Of a stretch of DNA of 6,472 nt, positions 5,294-6,472 are shown one piece after another. Each line of letters starts with the position of its first letter. Position 1 is the stretch's first letter. Source of the stretch: Actinomycetota bacterium (lineage in GTDB: Bacteria; Actinomycetota; Actinomycetes; Nanopelagicales; Nanopelagicaceae); assembly GCA_010028225.1 (NCBI GenBank), contig RGOY01000071.1:1-6472 (forward strand). Direction: 5' to 3'. The notes below the pieces were generated by a model. The model was not told where the DNA came from and did not search any database. It was given only the letters and a program-made list of their open reading frames with translations. A program made the translations under genes and the position numbers.

Positions 5294-5629
5294 ATGTTGG
5301 CGACAGCCAATCGTTTAAGGTCCCGCGAGGACTTTCAAGAAGTCACTCGAAGTGGTCGTCGTGTCCGCTCTAACACCCTCACCGGCTTCGTTCTTTCTAC
5401 TAATCGCCAAGAGCCAGCAAGGTTTGGTTTCCAAGTCTCAAAAAGAATCGGGGGCTCTGTCCAACGCCATAGGGTCTTGCGCCAACTTAGGCACCTTACC
5501 TCTCCCTGGGTGTTAAAGACTCCAAACTCCACCTTGGTTGTAATCAGACCCAATACACATTCCATGAATTACCAACCCGAATTTGACTCATTGATGGAGA
5601 AGTTGATGGAGAGGCGAAGAGAGCGGTGA
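5294..5629 (+). CDS. rnpA: Ribonuclease P protein component
   Basis: RnpA is the protein cofactor of RNase P, which trims the 5' leader from pre-tRNA using a catalytic RNA. The 111 residues are within the usual range. The N-terminus LATANRLRSREDFQEVTRSG and the central FGFQVSKRIGGSVQRHRV are characteristic. The usual RNxxKRxxR RNA-binding motif reads RHRVLRQLR (58-66), so His replaces Asn and Leu replaces Lys. To my recollection RHRV forms occur in other actinobacteria, so this is probably lineage variation, not loss. The start ATG at 5294 has only weak purine-rich sequence upstream. The stop overlaps the yidD start by 4 nt (GTGA). The C-terminus is rich in Arg and Glu (MEKLMERRRER). Confidence 0.94.
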   Translation: MLATANRLRSREDFQEVTRSGRRVRSNTLTGFVLSTNRQEPARFGFQVSKRIGGSVQRHRVLRQLRHLTSPWVLKTPNSTLVVIRPNTHSMNYQPEFDSLMEKLMERRRER

Positions 5630-5916
5630 TTTCGACAGGAATGTCTCGCCTCGTTAACTTTTACCAAAAATTCGTCTCGCCTGCCTTTGCACCACGATGC
5701 AAGTACTACCCATCGTGTTCTCAATACACCCTAGACGCGCTAAGGGGCTTCGGTATTCAAGGAGCACTCCTTGGATTATGGCGACTTTTGCGTTGCAATC
5801 CTTTCTCACACGGCGGTGTTGATTACATCCCCTCAAGTTTCCTTGGGAAGAGCTCCACCATTACAAAACCTCCAAAAATGCCTTTAAATCAATCAAATTC
5901 GGAGGTATCTGTATGA
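5626..5916 (+). CDS. yidD: Membrane protein insertion efficiency factor YidD
   Basis: YidD is a small membrane-associated protein that aids insertion of proteins handled by YidC and Sec. The 96 residues contain the family core almost entire: NFYQKFVSPA (11-20), CKYYPSCSQYTLDALRGFG (25-43) with the conserved cysteines C25, C31 and C57, GALLGLWRLLRCNPFSHGG (46-64), and VDYIP. An amphipathic helix near the N-terminus is usual for the family. The GTG at 5626 overlaps the rnpA stop (GTGA). An ATG at 5641 would drop five residues but has AGGA directly against it, too close to serve. The stop overlaps the yidC ATG (ATGA, 5913-5916). Residues 73-96 form a variable polar tail. Confidence 0.95.
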   Translation: MISTGMSRLVNFYQKFVSPAFAPRCKYYPSCSQYTLDALRGFGIQGALLGLWRLLRCNPFSHGGVDYIPSSFLGKSSTITKPPKMPLNQSNSEVSV

Positions 5917-6404
5917 GCATCCTCGACCCTCTTTTCATTGCTGTCTCATGGGTGGTGGTCACCTTCCACAAACTCCTCGGAAATATTTTTGGTGACGACA
6001 GCGGTGTTTCTTGGTCAATAGCAATAATGGGTCTTGTAATAGTCATCCGAACTCTCCTCATTCCGCTCTTTGTTAAGCAGATCAAGAGTCAGCGTGCTCT
6101 TACTGCCTTACAACCAGAGATGAAAGCAATCCAACAGAAATATAAGGATGATCGCCAGAAGCAATCAGAAGAGTTGATGAAGCTTTACAAAGAACATAAA
6201 ACAAACCCACTAGCTTCATGTTTTCCTATTCTGGCTCAAGCACCAATCTTCTTCGCACTTTTCCAAGTTCTTAACGGTTTAGGTGCAGAACCTCCTCAAG
6301 GTCGTGGCGTGCTCGAAGGTGAGACCGCACTTTTAAAATCCGCGGCTAATGCAGAATTCTTTGGCGCGCCAATATCATCGAGTTTCCTCGGCAACGACAG
6401 TTGA
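5913..6404 (+). CDS. yidC: Membrane protein insertase YidC, N-terminal part, frame-disrupted
   Basis: YidC inserts and folds inner-membrane proteins, alone or with SecYEG. This frame gives 163 residues, whereas actinobacterial YidC proteins are normally much longer. Present are LDPLFIAVSWVVVTFHKLLG (4-23), the first core membrane helix at about 33-55 with the groove arginine R46, the charged cytoplasmic hairpin KQIKSQRALTALQPEMKAIQ (55-74) and QKYKDD with its coiled-coil extension to about 97, a second helix from NPLASCFPILAQAPIFFALF (98-117), and the loop motif FGAPISSSFLG (150-160). The frame then stops at TGA 6402-6404, just where the next membrane helix should begin. The following conserved block is found in another frame (6392-6472). 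The start ATG has GGAGG at 5901-5905 and overlaps the yidD stop. The break is either a real mutation or a consensus error. Confidence 0.95.
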   Translation: MSILDPLFIAVSWVVVTFHKLLGNIFGDDSGVSWSIAIMGLVIVIRTLLIPLFVKQIKSQRALTALQPEMKAIQQKYKDDRQKQSEELMKLYKEHKTNPLASCFPILAQAPIFFALFQVLNGLGAEPPQGRGVLEGETALLKSAANAEFFGAPISSSFLGNDS

Positions 6405-6472
6405 TGACTAAGGGAATGCCGAAGATGGATTCGAAGAACAATATGATGTTGCAACAACAGAAGATCATGTTG
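6392..6472 (+). pseudogene. yidC: yidC continuation in a shifted frame (3' part outside window)
   Basis: Reading from CAA at 6392 gives 27 codons without a stop: QRQLMTKGMPKMD, then SKNNMMLQQQKIML to the window edge. QRQLM.K.MP and LQQQKIML are conserved in actinobacterial YidC, in the cytoplasmic loop and at the start of the next membrane helix. This frame is offset from that of the upstream part. The roughly 25 residues that should join SSSFLG to QRQLM, including a membrane helix, are absent. The segment is therefore the same gene after an internal deletion whose length is one more than a multiple of three. Confidence 0.8.

Noticed and set aside
5335..6085. Minus-strand open frames at 5335-5565, 5654-5836 and 5861-6085
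   Set aside because: Each is antisense to rnpA, yidD or yidC and none has a recognisable product.
6392..6404. Programmed frameshift in yidC
   Set aside because: There is no slippery sequence, and shifting alone would not restore the missing membrane helix. A deletion explains both facts.
1..6472. Undescribed system, defence island, mobile element or CRISPR array
   Set aside because: Every gene belongs to the well-known origin block. No transposase, integrase, spaced repeat array or unexplained gene is present.

Overview
The window is the chromosomal replication-origin neighbourhood of an actinobacterium. The gene order is gyrB, dciA, recF, dnaN and dnaA on the minus strand (read from position 1 rightward) and rpmH, rnpA, yidD and yidC on the plus strand. 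This is the conserved bacterial origin block. The actinobacterial assignment rests on the GyrB start (SYDASAITVLEGLEAVRKRP), the DciA tail (GPRDTYG), the YidC start (LDPLF.AVSW) and the dnaA-oriC-dnaN layout. By eye the G+C is modest, in the mid-40s percent. Genes are tightly packed, and no gnd gene sits between dnaN and recF as in Streptomyces and Mycobacterium. Together these fit a small-genome aquatic actinobacterium of the Nanopelagicales (acI) kind, but that taxon is an inference.

Left arm (1-3046, minus strand): dnaN (sliding clamp), recF (gap repair and fork restart) and dciA (helicase-loading factor) form a compact operon. recF starts 3 nt after dnaN, and dciA overlaps recF by ATGA. 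After a 158-nt spacer with a hairpin comes the 5' end of gyrB, which runs off the window. Centre: a 285-nt non-coding stretch (3047-3331) between dnaA and dnaN is the probable oriC. It has a helically phased row of DnaA boxes next to the dnaA stop and AT-rich DNA toward dnaN. dnaA follows, and then a 342-nt divergent spacer (4766-5107) with a second group of DnaA boxes and plausible back-to-back promoters for dnaA and rpmH.

Right arm (5108-6472, plus strand): rpmH (ribosomal protein L34), rnpA (RNase P protein), yidD (membrane insertion factor) and yidC (insertase). The last three are chained by 4-nt overlaps. yidC is broken: its frame ends at 6404, while the next conserved stretch (QRQLMTKGMP...) continues in another frame from 6392. 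A piece that should hold a transmembrane helix is missing.

I see no mobile element, CRISPR array, tRNA, rRNA or unknown gene cassette. The coding content is ordinary. The points worth checking are the yidC break and the arrangement of DnaA boxes on both sides of dnaA.
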